Source: Comamonas suwonensis (GTDB lineage Bacteria; Pseudomonadota; Gammaproteobacteria; Burkholderiales; Burkholderiaceae_C). Taken from it: a stretch of 64,000 bases of DNA. The notes under the pieces were generated by a model that had not been told where the DNA came from, did not search any database, and was given only the letters and a program-made list of their open reading frames with translations. Where the stretch lies: the NCBI RefSeq assembly GCF_012844455.2, contig NZ_JABBCQ020000006.1, forward strand, positions 177,158-241,157. Direction: 5' to 3'. The first letter of the stretch is position 1. Every line of letters begins with the position of its first letter. Shown here in pieces: positions 41,604-49,509 of this stretch. Position numbers and translations under genes: made by a program.

Positions 41604-42815
41604 ATGCGCGTGCTGCATATCTCCCCGCTTTATGCCCAGCCTGTTGAAGGCCTGCCCACGCAGCCCGCCACCACCGGGTTTTACTGGGTTTCCTGCGCAC
41701 GCTCCGAACTGGAATCGCAACTGCCCGCCATACAGGCCATGCTGACGAAGCTGGGCGGCTCACCGCTGGTCGATCTGCATGTCTCCGACCTGCTCAACCC
41801 GGCCATCCCTTCCAACTACGACTACACCTCGGTGTATGACGTGCTGGTATTTCGCCGCCTCGCCAATGCCCACCTGCCACCGCTGAACGGGCCACATGCC
41901 ACAGACCCCGCAGCCAGCACCGCACCGGCGCTCACCCCACCCGCCATGGCTGCAGCCCCCCATTCACCTGCGGTGAATGCACCGCCTCCATCGCATCACT
42001 CAGCCCATGCGGTGCCAAAAGACCGCGAAGCGCCTGTGCTGCAGCGCGTAGAAACCCAGCCTGTGGGCTTTGCCCTGTATGACCAGATCCTGCTGTCTGT
42101 ACACCCCGACAACTGCTTTGTGCTGGAGAATTTCTGGCAGCGCCTGATGGCCGGCCCAACCAAGAACGACAGCCGCCCCGTCACCGCAAAAATGCCCGTA
42201 GAGCCCGCCGATCTGATGCTGCGCATGGTCAACGGCATGGTGGACGGCTATCTGGACCTGCGCCGCACGCTGACGCGGCAGATTGATCACTGGCAGATCG
42301 CGCTGCTCAAGCCCCATAAGCGCTTCAGCAACTGGGCCAGCGTACTGGATGTGCGCCTGGCACTACACCAGCTCGATGAAATCTGTGAAGACCAGCGCGC
42401 CGCCATGCAGGACTGGACAGAGGCGCTGGAAGGCTGGCCGCCCGAGCACACAGCGGCACGCCAGCATGAGCGCGAGCTGCTGCGCGTGCGCTCACGCGAT
42501 GTGCTGGAGCACATAGAGCGCGTGACCCACCATATTCACCGCATGGAGCAAAGCGCCGAGACGGCGGTGCAAATGCATTTCTCGGCCCAGAGCAACCGCG
42601 CCAACGACATCATGCGCACCCTGACCACGGTCACTGCCATCTTTCTGCCGCTCAATCTGATTGCCGGTATCTTTGGCATGAACTTCGAGTTCATCCCCTT
42701 TGTCCACAAGAAAGATGGATTCATCTGGGCTTTGCTGGCCATGGTCATCATCACCGTGGTGCTGGTGGCGTACTTCTGGCGCAGACGCTATCTTGAGAGC
42801 GAAGAGAAGGAATAA
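41604..42815 (+). CDS. CorA-family divalent cation transporter
   Basis: 403 residues from the ATG at 41604 (ribosome site AAGGTG). The C-terminal part has the two CorA membrane helices with the selectivity motif GMN in GIFGMNFEF and a charged tail. A long helical cytoplasmic domain precedes them. The N-terminal domain is split by a Pro/Ala/His-rich stretch (about residues 92-150) that looks disordered and is unusual for the family. The likely role is magnesium or cobalt transport, although some CorA relatives export zinc. Confidence 0.9.
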   Translation: MRVLHISPLYAQPVEGLPTQPATTGFYWVSCARSELESQLPAIQAMLTKLGGSPLVDLHVSDLLNPAIPSNYDYTSVYDVLVFRRLANAHLPPLNGPHATDPAASTAPALTPPAMAAAPHSPAVNAPPPSHHSAHAVPKDREAPVLQRVETQPVGFALYDQILLSVHPDNCFVLENFWQRLMAGPTKNDSRPVTAKMPVEPADLMLRMVNGMVDGYLDLRRTLTRQIDHWQIALLKPHKRFSNWASVLDVRLALHQLDEICEDQRAAMQDWTEALEGWPPEHTAARQHERELLRVRSRDVLEHIERVTHHIHRMEQSAETAVQMHFSAQSNRANDIMRTLTTVTAIFLPLNLIAGIFGMNFEFIPFVHKKDGFIWALLAMVIITVVLVAYFWRRRYLESEEKE

Positions 42816-42818
42816 AAA

Positions 42819-42908
42819 CACTCCTGAGCCGCTGTGCGGCCTCCCCCTCTCTGCTTCGCGGAGGGGGACGACAGCTTCGCTGCGGGGCGGCCCTTGCTAG
42901 CTGTCTCT
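42819..42908 (+). repeat. Post-stop GC-rich hairpin repeat, copy 3
   Basis: Begins 4 bases after the corA-like stop: CACTCCTGAGCCGCTGTGCGGC, CCCCCTCTC/GGAGGGGGAC arms, GACAGCTTCGCTGCGGGGCGGCCCTTGC, CTGTCTCT. Confidence 0.75.
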
Positions 42909-42943
42909 AAGTTGAGGCATGCCTAGTCGCGGCATATTTTGAA

Positions 42944-42996
42944 TCAAAACAGCTGCTTTCCCTTATCAGTCAAGCGCAAGCAGCTATTGTTTTGAT
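42944..42996. repeat. REP-like palindromic repeat, copy G
   Basis: TCAAAACAGCTGCTTTCCCTTATCAGTCAAGCGCAAGCAGCTATTGTTTTGA. The outer arms TCAAAAC / GTTTTGA are perfectly paired. Lies between convergent genes and could also terminate them. Confidence 0.6.
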
Positions 42997-42997
42997 A

Positions 42998-43690
42998 TCA
43001 ACCCAGATGCTGGGCAAAGAAGGCCAGGGTCCGCTCATTGGCCTTGGCCGCAGCGGCTGCGCTGTAAGAGCCGCGCTGGCCGCAGTTGAAGCCGTGGTCT
43101 GCTTCGTAGATATGGACTTCGACCTTGGGCTGGGCCAGCTTGAAGGCTTCCACAGACTCCAGCGAGATGTAGTGATCTTTGCTGCCAAAGTGGGCCAGCA
43201 CCGGGCACAGCGCCTGACGGTTGGCTTCTTTCTCACCCGTCATGCCGCCGCCGTAGTAACAGACTGCCGCAGAGACGCTGGGCAGTGTGCAAGCTGCGCG
43301 CCATGTCATCAAGCCACCCCAGCAAAAACCCACCACGCCGACCTTACCACCAGGCACCAGCGTGGCAGCATGGGCAACGGCCGCTTCCACATCGCGCAGC
43401 ACACCGGGTTCGGGCAAGGCCTCCACCGCGCCCTTGAGGGCGAAGCCCGTCTGCATGTCTTCTTCGGTATAGCCCAGCTCTACATTGGCTTTGACGCGCG
43501 CAAACATGGCGGGGGCCACGGCCACATAGCCCTGAGCGGCATAACGATCGGCCACGGAGCGGATATGCGAGTTCACGCCAAATATTTCCTGCAGCACCAC
43601 CACGGCACCGCGCGGCTTGCCTTCTGGCATGGCCACATAAGCAGGAGTCTTGGCGCCATCTACGGCGGTCAGTTCAACAAAGCTACCCAT
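42998..43690 (-). CDS. Dienelactone hydrolase family protein
   Basis: 230 residues. Complete catalytic set: E35 (VVLQEIFGV), nucleophile C123 (GFCWGG), D172 (FGSKDHYIS) and H199 (EADHGFNC). Family members hydrolyse dienelactones in chlorocatechol degradation or other cyclic esters; without catabolic neighbours the substrate is open. The start at 43690 has a perfect AGGAG ribosome site, which rules out the longer in-frame start at 43741. Confidence 0.93.
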   Translation of the reverse strand: MGSFVELTAVDGAKTPAYVAMPEGKPRGAVVVLQEIFGVNSHIRSVADRYAAQGYVAVAPAMFARVKANVELGYTEEDMQTGFALKGAVEALPEPGVLRDVEAAVAHAATLVPGGKVGVVGFCWGGLMTWRAACTLPSVSAAVCYYGGGMTGEKEANRQALCPVLAHFGSKDHYISLESVEAFKLAQPKVEVHIYEADHGFNCGQRGSYSAAAAAKANERTLAFFAQHLG

Positions 43691-43991
43691 ATATGCTCCT
43701 ATATTTGTTGCACTCATCGTAAGCCCGAAAAGCATCGACAAAGGATTTCATTATCTTTGGCGAATGAATGCTGTAATGCCTGAGTTAACCCGCTGAACTC
43801 GCGTTTTTTCGCTGGCCCGGCGTTTCACCACCCACAGACATACCGCAACCCATTGTCTACGCGCTGATGGTTCAGAAAAATTTCTGCGCTGCGATGGGCG
43901 GCACCCAACCCATAGCCGGGCAGCGCCTCAAGCCCTGCTCACCTGCACTGATGCACTGACGAATCGATCAAGCCACCGGAAGCCCCATGCC
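43691..43991. promoter_or_regulatory. Divergent intergenic region, dienelactone hydrolase / marC
   Basis: 301 bases with no gene recognised. It should hold both promoters; no strong -35/-10 pair stands out. Confidence 0.3.
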
Positions 43992-44639
43992 ATGGACCTG
44001 AAGCCGCTCATCACACTGGTTGCCATCATCAACCCGCTGGCCATCATTCCGTTTTTCATCCACTACACGGCAGGCTTTAACGCAGACCAGCGCTGGCAAA
44101 CCATTCGCACCGCAGCATTTGCGGCATTCTGCGTGATTGCGGTGTGTGCCCTGCTGGGTCTGCAGATTCTGCAGTTCTTCAATATCTCACTGCAAAGCTT
44201 TCAGGTCGGCGGCGGCCTGCTGCTGCTGCTCAGCGCCATGAACATGCTGAACTCGCGCCCGGCAGAAGACCGGCCCAACAACGGCACGCTGGAGGCCGGT
44301 GTGGAAAAAGCCGCCGAGGGCAACAGCATTGCCGTGGTGCCGCTGACCATTCCGCTGCTGACCGGGCCTGCCGCCATGTCCACCGTGGTGATCTACGCCG
44401 ATCAGGCGCGCACCATCTGGCAACATGTGGCCCTGGTGGGCTATGGCGTGGTGGTGGCGGCGGCCATCATGCTGTGCTTTTCGCTGGCCAACCCGATTGC
44501 CCGCGTACTGGGCAAAACCGGCATCAATGTGATGACCCGGCTCATGGGGCTGATTCTGGCGGCGCTGGCCATTGAAGTGATGGCGGGCGGGCTGGTCAAA
44601 ATTTTCCCCATCCTCGCCTCGCCCGCGATTTACCCTTGA
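43992..44639 (+). CDS. MarC family integral membrane protein
   Basis: 215 residues, six predicted membrane helices. MDLKPLITLVAIINPLAIIPFF at the N-terminus, PLTIPLLTGPAAMSTVVIYADQ in the middle and TGINVMTRLMGLILAALAIEVMAGGL near the end are typical of MarC. Despite its name it is not an established antibiotic-resistance protein; its transport substrate is unknown. Followed at once by repeat copy 4. Confidence 0.92.
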   Translation: MDLKPLITLVAIINPLAIIPFFIHYTAGFNADQRWQTIRTAAFAAFCVIAVCALLGLQILQFFNISLQSFQVGGGLLLLLSAMNMLNSRPAEDRPNNGTLEAGVEKAAEGNSIAVVPLTIPLLTGPAAMSTVVIYADQARTIWQHVALVGYGVVVAAAIMLCFSLANPIARVLGKTGINVMTRLMGLILAALAIEVMAGGLVKIFPILASPAIYP

Positions 44640-44640
44640 C

Positions 44641-44716
44641 TGCCTGAGCGGCTACGGCGCTTCCCCCAAAGGGGACGACAGCTTCGCTGTGTGGCGGCAC
44701 TTGCTTGCTGTCTCTG
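44641..44716 (+). repeat. Post-stop GC-rich hairpin repeat, copy 4
   Basis: Starts 2 bases after the marC stop: TGCCTGAGCGGCTACGGCGC, CCCCC/GGGG arm, GACGACAGCTTCGCTG, TGGCGGC, TTGCTTGCTGTCTCT. Confidence 0.7.
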
Positions 44717-44733
44717 ATTGGGCCGCGCCGGTT

Positions 44734-45231
44734 TTATACCGTAGCTTCTGCCGCTTTTTCAGCGCTGCCGCAAGCACCGCCGCAGCCGGTAATCAGCTCA
44801 TCAGGCAAAGCCTCAGGGGTCAGCACCGTGCCCGTAATCGGGTCAAAGCCTGCGCGGCGCATGTGCAGGGCCAGCGCGGCATCCATGTTTTGTGCGTGGT
44901 GGCTGAACCAGGGGCCAAGCTCGCCCGCCATGTGGCGAATCGAGCCCAGGTCCCCCTGACCGCCCTTGACTGCACCTTCACGCATCACGGCCAGCACCAC
45001 CTTGTGCTGCTGGCTATGGCAGTTGCTTGTGGCAAAGCCCGTCGTCTGCATCCAGCGGTCTTCTTGGTCGAAGTGATGCTGGGTGTGCGCGATCAGCGCA
45101 TCCCAAAGCGCACACAGCTGCTCGTCGCCAGCCGCTTCAACCTGCGCCAGCAGGGTGACGAACTCTTCATGCACCTCGTCCATGACGGGAAAATCGAGGA
45201 TGAGAGCAGCATTCCATTCGAGGCTGGCCAT
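44734..45231 (-). CDS. Bacteriohemerythrin-like protein
   Basis: 165 residues. A four-helix di-iron protein with ligand-type residues H21 (DEVHEEF), H49 and H53 with E57 (HTQHHFDQED), H72 and H76 (CHSQQH), H111 and D117. Such proteins bind O2 or sense it. The tail GCGGACGSAEKAAEATV adds two cysteines of unknown purpose. The start at 45231 has ribosome site AAGGAA; 46 upstream in-frame residues are not hemerythrin-like. Confidence 0.92.
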   Translation of the reverse strand: MASLEWNAALILDFPVMDEVHEEFVTLLAQVEAAGDEQLCALWDALIAHTQHHFDQEDRWMQTTGFATSNCHSQQHKVVLAVMREGAVKGGQGDLGSIRHMAGELGPWFSHHAQNMDAALALHMRRAGFDPITGTVLTPEALPDELITGCGGACGSAEKAAEATV

Positions 45232-45402
45232 GGCAGTTCCTTGTGCGTGGTGGTCGGGTTTGAGGACTCTGCAGCTTAAAAAGAAGGCAGCTTCCGGCCA
45301 TTGACGCACATCAGAAAAGCCTCGCACACCTGCGCCAGAAGCTTGCCCAGAATCAACAAAGCCCTGCATGGCAGGGCTTTGTGATGTGAGCGCACTGAAA
45401 AC

Positions 45403-46080
45403 CTATCGGCCGTACTTCTGCAACCAGCTGCTGAGCTGATTGGCCAGGTTATTGACGCTGGCAGCCATTGCCTGTGCGCCACCGGCGGCATCGCCAGTCA
45501 CCGCCGGGGTCTGGGCACTGAACAACTGCTGGCCCAGCAACACATTGCCACCGCGGCGGTCTTGCGCAATCAGGCTAGCGCGGATGCGCACCACGGCCTG
45601 GCTGCTCTGAGCGCTGTCAAAAACCTGGCTGAACTCCACCACTTCAAGGCGCAGCAGGCCCAGCGGGCGCGTGTCATTGGGGTTGGCGCTGAGGTTGTCT
45701 TTTTCCGTGAGCACCGGGCGCTCCAGCGCCAGGCGGGTGCGCAGGCGCTGCTCCAGCATCTGCGCAGGCGGCAGGCTCCAGCGGGCACCTTGATAGGCGC
45801 GTTGCTCCTGCTGGTCGGCATAGGCCAGGCGGTAAAGCATGGCCGTGGAGTTGTCAGCCCCTGCAGGCGTCTGCACTTCCGCCAGTACCAGCGGCGGCGG
45901 AGCCACACTGGGCGCAGCGGCATTGGCCTGCGGCACTGCAGTGTCGGTCAGCCCAAGGTCATAGCGCACAGGCTGGGTGGGCGCTGTGGGCAGCGCAGAG
46001 CAGGCAGCCAGCACCAGCGCCGCAGCAGACAGAGTGGCAGCGCGCAGCAGAGCAGACGAAAAATGGAGAGGTTTTGCCAT
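45403..46080 (-). CDS. ABC-transport auxiliary lipoprotein of the MCE system
   Basis: 225 residues. Lipoprotein signal ending LVLAAC, then an Ala/Pro linker and the ABC_trans_aux (PqiC-like) domain: a YRLAYADQQEQRAYQGARWSLPP block and a C-terminal helix. It sits last in the mlaE-F-D-like operon, 27 bases after the MCE protein, and probably forms the outer-membrane end of a lipid-transfer bridge. Confidence 0.88.
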   Translation of the reverse strand: MAKPLHFSSALLRAATLSAAALVLAACSALPTAPTQPVRYDLGLTDTAVPQANAAAPSVAPPPLVLAEVQTPAGADNSTAMLYRLAYADQQEQRAYQGARWSLPPAQMLEQRLRTRLALERPVLTEKDNLSANPNDTRPLGLLRLEVVEFSQVFDSAQSSQAVVRIRASLIAQDRRGGNVLLGQQLFSAQTPAVTGDAAGGAQAMAASVNNLANQLSSWLQKYGR

Positions 46081-46107
46081 ATCGGTTCCTGTGACGGTTT
46101 CGTCAGA

Positions 46108-47061
46108 TCAATGCGCGGCTGCCGGAGCCACAAAGCCGGTCTCACCCGGGCCGGGCTGGCCCACGCCAGCACCATAGATGACGGACTGCGGGTTGTCGCC
46201 GATGCGGCTGGCCATATTGCTCAGGCTGCGCGATGCGCGCGAGAAATCATCGGCGGCGCGGTTCACGCGCGGCAGCGTGTTGCGGCCCATGGCGTCTGCG
46301 GCCTGAGACAGCGCCTGCGTGCCATCGGCAATTTGCTTGAGCGGGCCATCGGGGGCATTGATCTTGCGCACCGTGTCCTGCAGGCCATTGGCGACGCCGG
46401 TGGCGGCGTTACCGGCCTTGGTCAGCGACTCCAGGGTCTGATGTGCATCCGCAGTAATTTGCGGAAAGCCAGCAGCGGCCTTGTTCATGGTGCCAGCCAG
46501 TTGATTGACGCTGCCCGCAGCGGCAGCAATGTTCTGCAGCGCCTCGCTCATGTGCTTCTGGTTGTCTTCGCCCAGCATGGCGTTGAGGCGGCGTGAAATT
46601 TCATCAACCCGCTCCAGCAGCACCGGGCCTTGATCGGCCAACATGTTCAGCGGCGAAGACTTCATGCGCAGACGCGGCAGGCCGCTGGGGCCAGGCTTGA
46701 TCTCCTCCGGCGCTTTGGCATCATCATCGAGCTGAATGTGGGCCAGACCCGTGACACCTTGGTAGCCCAGCTGGGCATAGGTGGCGGGGGTTACGGGCGT
46801 GTCCTCGCCCACTGCCACGCGAATCAGCACATTGCCAGGAATCTGCGGGTCAAAGCTAATGCGTACCACCTTGCCCACAGGCACGCCCTTGTAGCGCACC
46901 GTGGCCTGCGGCTGCAGGCCGCTGACGCCATCCTTGGTGGACATTTCATAGAGCTGGTACTCGCGGTTATCGCGCGTGAGCCAGACGGCCAGCCCTGCCA
47001 GCAGGGCTGCAACCACCAGCACAAAGATGCCGGCGGCCATGGCATGGGACTTGTTTTCCAT
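46108..47061 (-). CDS. MlaD-type MCE substrate-binding protein
   Basis: 317 residues: one N-terminal membrane helix (about 9-28), one MCE domain (about 36-115, VSGLQPQATVRYKGVPVGKV and YQGVTGLAHIQL) and a long helical C-terminal part (about 150-300) that may form a tube or barrel extension. It binds phospholipid in the periplasm. Its ATG overlaps the last base of the ATPase gene. Confidence 0.93.
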   Translation of the reverse strand: MENKSHAMAAGIFVLVVAALLAGLAVWLTRDNREYQLYEMSTKDGVSGLQPQATVRYKGVPVGKVVRISFDPQIPGNVLIRVAVGEDTPVTPATYAQLGYQGVTGLAHIQLDDDAKAPEEIKPGPSGLPRLRMKSSPLNMLADQGPVLLERVDEISRRLNAMLGEDNQKHMSEALQNIAAAAGSVNQLAGTMNKAAAGFPQITADAHQTLESLTKAGNAATGVANGLQDTVRKINAPDGPLKQIADGTQALSQAADAMGRNTLPRVNRAADDFSRASRSLSNMASRIGDNPQSVIYGAGVGQPGPGETGFVAPAAAH

Positions 47062-47921
47062 CAGCTTTCCTCTGCGGCAGGGCCGCCTTGCACCGGGGCC
47101 ATGGCGCGGCGGCCACGTTCTCCCTGGAAAAAGTGTTCGATAAACGGGTGCTTGACCTCAGCCACATCGCGTGGCGCGCCGGTCACCAGCACCTTCTTCT
47201 CGGCCAGCACGGCCACGCGCGTGGACAGCGCAAACAACGTATCCAGATCGTGGGTGACCATGATCACGGTCAGGCCCAGCTCAGCATGAATATCACGCAG
47301 CAATTCGCAGAATTCGTCCGAACCCTTGGGGTCCAGCCCGGCGGTAGGCTCGTCAAGCAGCAGCAGCGGCGGGTCCATCATCAGCGAGCGTGCCAGCGCC
47401 ACGCGCTTGATCATGCCGCCAGACAGGTCAGCGGGCATGCGCGTCGCATGCTCGGGCTTGAGGCCCACCATCTGCAGCTTGACCATGGCCGCATCGCGCA
47501 CCACGGCATCGGGCAGCGTGCCCTGTTCGTTCAGCGCAAAAGCAATGTTGTCCAGCACGCTGAAGGCTGAGTACAGCGCACCCTGCTGAAACAGCATGCC
47601 CACCTGACTCGCGGCCAGCTCGCCACTGATGACTTCGCGCGAGGGCCGGCCGCTGACCGTGACGGTCCCACGCGATGGCGAGAGCAGGCCCAGTATCTGG
47701 CGCAGCAGCACGGTCTTACCCGTACCCGAGCCCCCCACCAGGGTGAGGATTTCACCCGGGTAGACATCGAAATTCAAATCCTGGTGTACGGCAAAGCGCG
47801 ACTCGCCCTCGCCGAACTCGGTCCACAGGTCAACCGCCTGTACCAGCGGCTGCACATTCTGTGGCGGCTGGTAACCACCTACGGCACCCTCGATACGACG
47901 GTTCTGCATTACCTCTGTCAT
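47061..47921 (-). CDS. MlaF-type ABC transporter ATPase
   Basis: 286 residues. Walker A GGSGTGKT, signature LSGGMIKRVALARS, Walker B LLLLDEPTAGLDP and the switch His in VMVTHDLD are all intact. The start at 47921 (MTEVMQNRR) avoids an upstream extension that would run through repeat copy 5. It energises the MCE lipid transporter with the permease encoded upstream. Confidence 0.94.
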   Translation of the reverse strand: MTEVMQNRRIEGAVGGYQPPQNVQPLVQAVDLWTEFGEGESRFAVHQDLNFDVYPGEILTLVGGSGTGKTVLLRQILGLLSPSRGTVTVSGRPSREVISGELAASQVGMLFQQGALYSAFSVLDNIAFALNEQGTLPDAVVRDAAMVKLQMVGLKPEHATRMPADLSGGMIKRVALARSLMMDPPLLLLDEPTAGLDPKGSDEFCELLRDIHAELGLTVIMVTHDLDTLFALSTRVAVLAEKKVLVTGAPRDVAEVKHPFIEHFFQGERGRRAMAPVQGGPAAEES

Positions 47922-47960
47922 CCACGCACCTCCAGTTCCACCCAACTGGCACGAGCCCGC

Positions 47961-48038
47961 GCAGAGACACCCAGCAAGGGCCGCCCCGCAGCAAAGGGAT
48001 CGCGCCCCTTCGGGGAGGCGGCGAAACCGCACAAGGGG
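47961..48038 (-). repeat. Post-stop GC-rich hairpin repeat, copy 5
   Basis: On the minus strand it starts about 10 bases after the permease stop: CCCCTTGTGCGGTTTCGCCGCCTCCCC, GGGGCGCGATCC, TTGCTGCGGGGCGGCCCTTGCTGGGTGTCTCT. It separates the permease and ATPase genes of one operon. Confidence 0.7.
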
Positions 48039-48047
48039 TAGTTCATC

Positions 48048-49175
48048 TTAAAACCCCACATTTCTGAAGAGGATGGCGAAGATCGCATCCACGATGATGA
48101 CCATGGTGATGGAAGACACCACCGAGGCCGTGGTGCCGCGCCCCAAACTCTGGGTATTGGGTTCCACCTGAAGACCCCAGTGGCAGCCGATCAGCGCAAT
48201 CAGCACGCCAAACACAACGGACTTGCCCATGGCCAGCGCCAGATTGCCGACCTTCACAGCCGCGGGCAAAGACTGCAGGAAGTAGGACGGCGTGATATCC
48301 ATGGTCAGGTCTGCCGCCACCATGCCGCCCGCCAGCGCGGCCAGAATCGTCCACAACGACACCAGTGGCATGGACACGGCCAGCGCCAGTGCACGCGGCA
48401 TGACCAGGCGATAGCCCTTGGAGATTCCCATGACCTGCATGGCATCGAGCTCTTCGGTCACGCGCATCACGCCAATCTGCGCCGTGATGGCAGAGCCGCT
48501 GCGCCCCGCCACCAGAATCGCCGCCAGCAGCGGCCCCAGCTCACGGATCAGCGAGATGCCCAGAATGTTGACGATGAAGGACTCGGCGCCGAACTGACGC
48601 AACTGCAGCGCCATCAGATAGGCCAGCACCACGCCAATCAGAAAGCCCACCAGCGCCGTGATGGGCAATGCCGTGGCACCCGTGGCATAGAGATGGCCCG
48701 AGATATCGCGCCAGGGGCCACGAAGCGGATTGCGCACCAGACGAATACAGTCCAGCAGCAGCTGACCGATCAGCCCAATCAACTTGGTGAAATGCCCGCA
48801 GGCACCAATCACCATCTGCCCCAGCTGATTGACCTCGCACATCCATCCCGAGGCTTCAGGCTTGGGTGCAGGCACATCGCTGAACTTGGCCACGCGCTCC
48901 AGCATGGAGCGCTGATTGGCGGTGGTCAGCAACTGATCAGGCCAGACCTTGCCCCATTGCTCCCACAGCAGCTGCGCGCCGATATGGTCGAACCTGACCA
49001 TTTGCTGCAAATCCCAGGCAACGCCCTTGGGGACGGCCTTGATCTGCGGGGCCAGCTGACGCCAGATATGACGATCGCCCAGCTCCGCAGCACTCCAGCG
49101 GCCCATAGGCACGGCCCATTGCTGACCATCACGGGTCTGCAGCGGACATTGAGGTAGTTGGTCTGAGCTGGACAA
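48048..49175 (-). CDS. MlaE-type permease with fused STAS-like N-terminal domain
   Basis: About 375 residues from a TTG at 49175 that has ribosome site AGGAAG. The frame is open to ATG codons at 49259 and 49367, so the start is uncertain. The N-terminal ~110 residues look like a STAS (MlaB-type) domain (GQQWAVPMGRW, WDLQQMVRFDHIGAQLLWEQWG). The C-terminal MlaE permease has five or six helices with ISLIRELGPLLAAILVAGRSGSAITAQIGVMRVTEELDA. The fusion replaces a separate MlaB subunit. First gene of the four-gene MCE operon. Confidence 0.9.
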   Translation of the reverse strand: MSSSDQLPQCPLQTRDGQQWAVPMGRWSAAELGDRHIWRQLAPQIKAVPKGVAWDLQQMVRFDHIGAQLLWEQWGKVWPDQLLTTANQRSMLERVAKFSDVPAPKPEASGWMCEVNQLGQMVIGACGHFTKLIGLIGQLLLDCIRLVRNPLRGPWRDISGHLYATGATALPITALVGFLIGVVLAYLMALQLRQFGAESFIVNILGISLIRELGPLLAAILVAGRSGSAITAQIGVMRVTEELDAMQVMGISKGYRLVMPRALALAVSMPLVSLWTILAALAGGMVAADLTMDITPSYFLQSLPAAVKVGNLALAMGKSVVFGVLIALIGCHWGLQVEPNTQSLGRGTTASVVSSITMVIIVDAIFAILFRNVGF

Positions 49176-49509
49176 AGAAACGCTTCCTAGGACATGAGGG
49201 AGGCTGGGTAACCAGAGGAGACCAGCATAACGCGCCAGCCCGATGCACACACAGAGCATGCCAAACGCAGCGCGTAGGCCGCTGCCGCATGAACGCACGA
49301 TGATACCGCTGCAATTTTTATCAAAAAATCGCGAAAGCCGAAACCAGTATTGCGTGAGCTGCTTCAAAAACAGGAGTACTCAAGCGCTTTCCCTATCGAC
49401 ACCACCTGCTCCATCGCACTTAATGAATCAGCCTTTTTGCCTATGACCCCTGAAGGTTTGGCCTGCCCGCAAACCCGAATTCGGCCTGTATCTGGCCTTT
49501 GATCTGCCC
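49176..49509. other. Intergenic region, MCE operon / GMC oxidoreductase
   Basis: 334 bases between divergent genes. Part of it may belong to the permease 5' end if an upstream ATG is used. No terminator, repeat or RNA gene recognised; it must hold both promoters. Confidence 0.3.
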
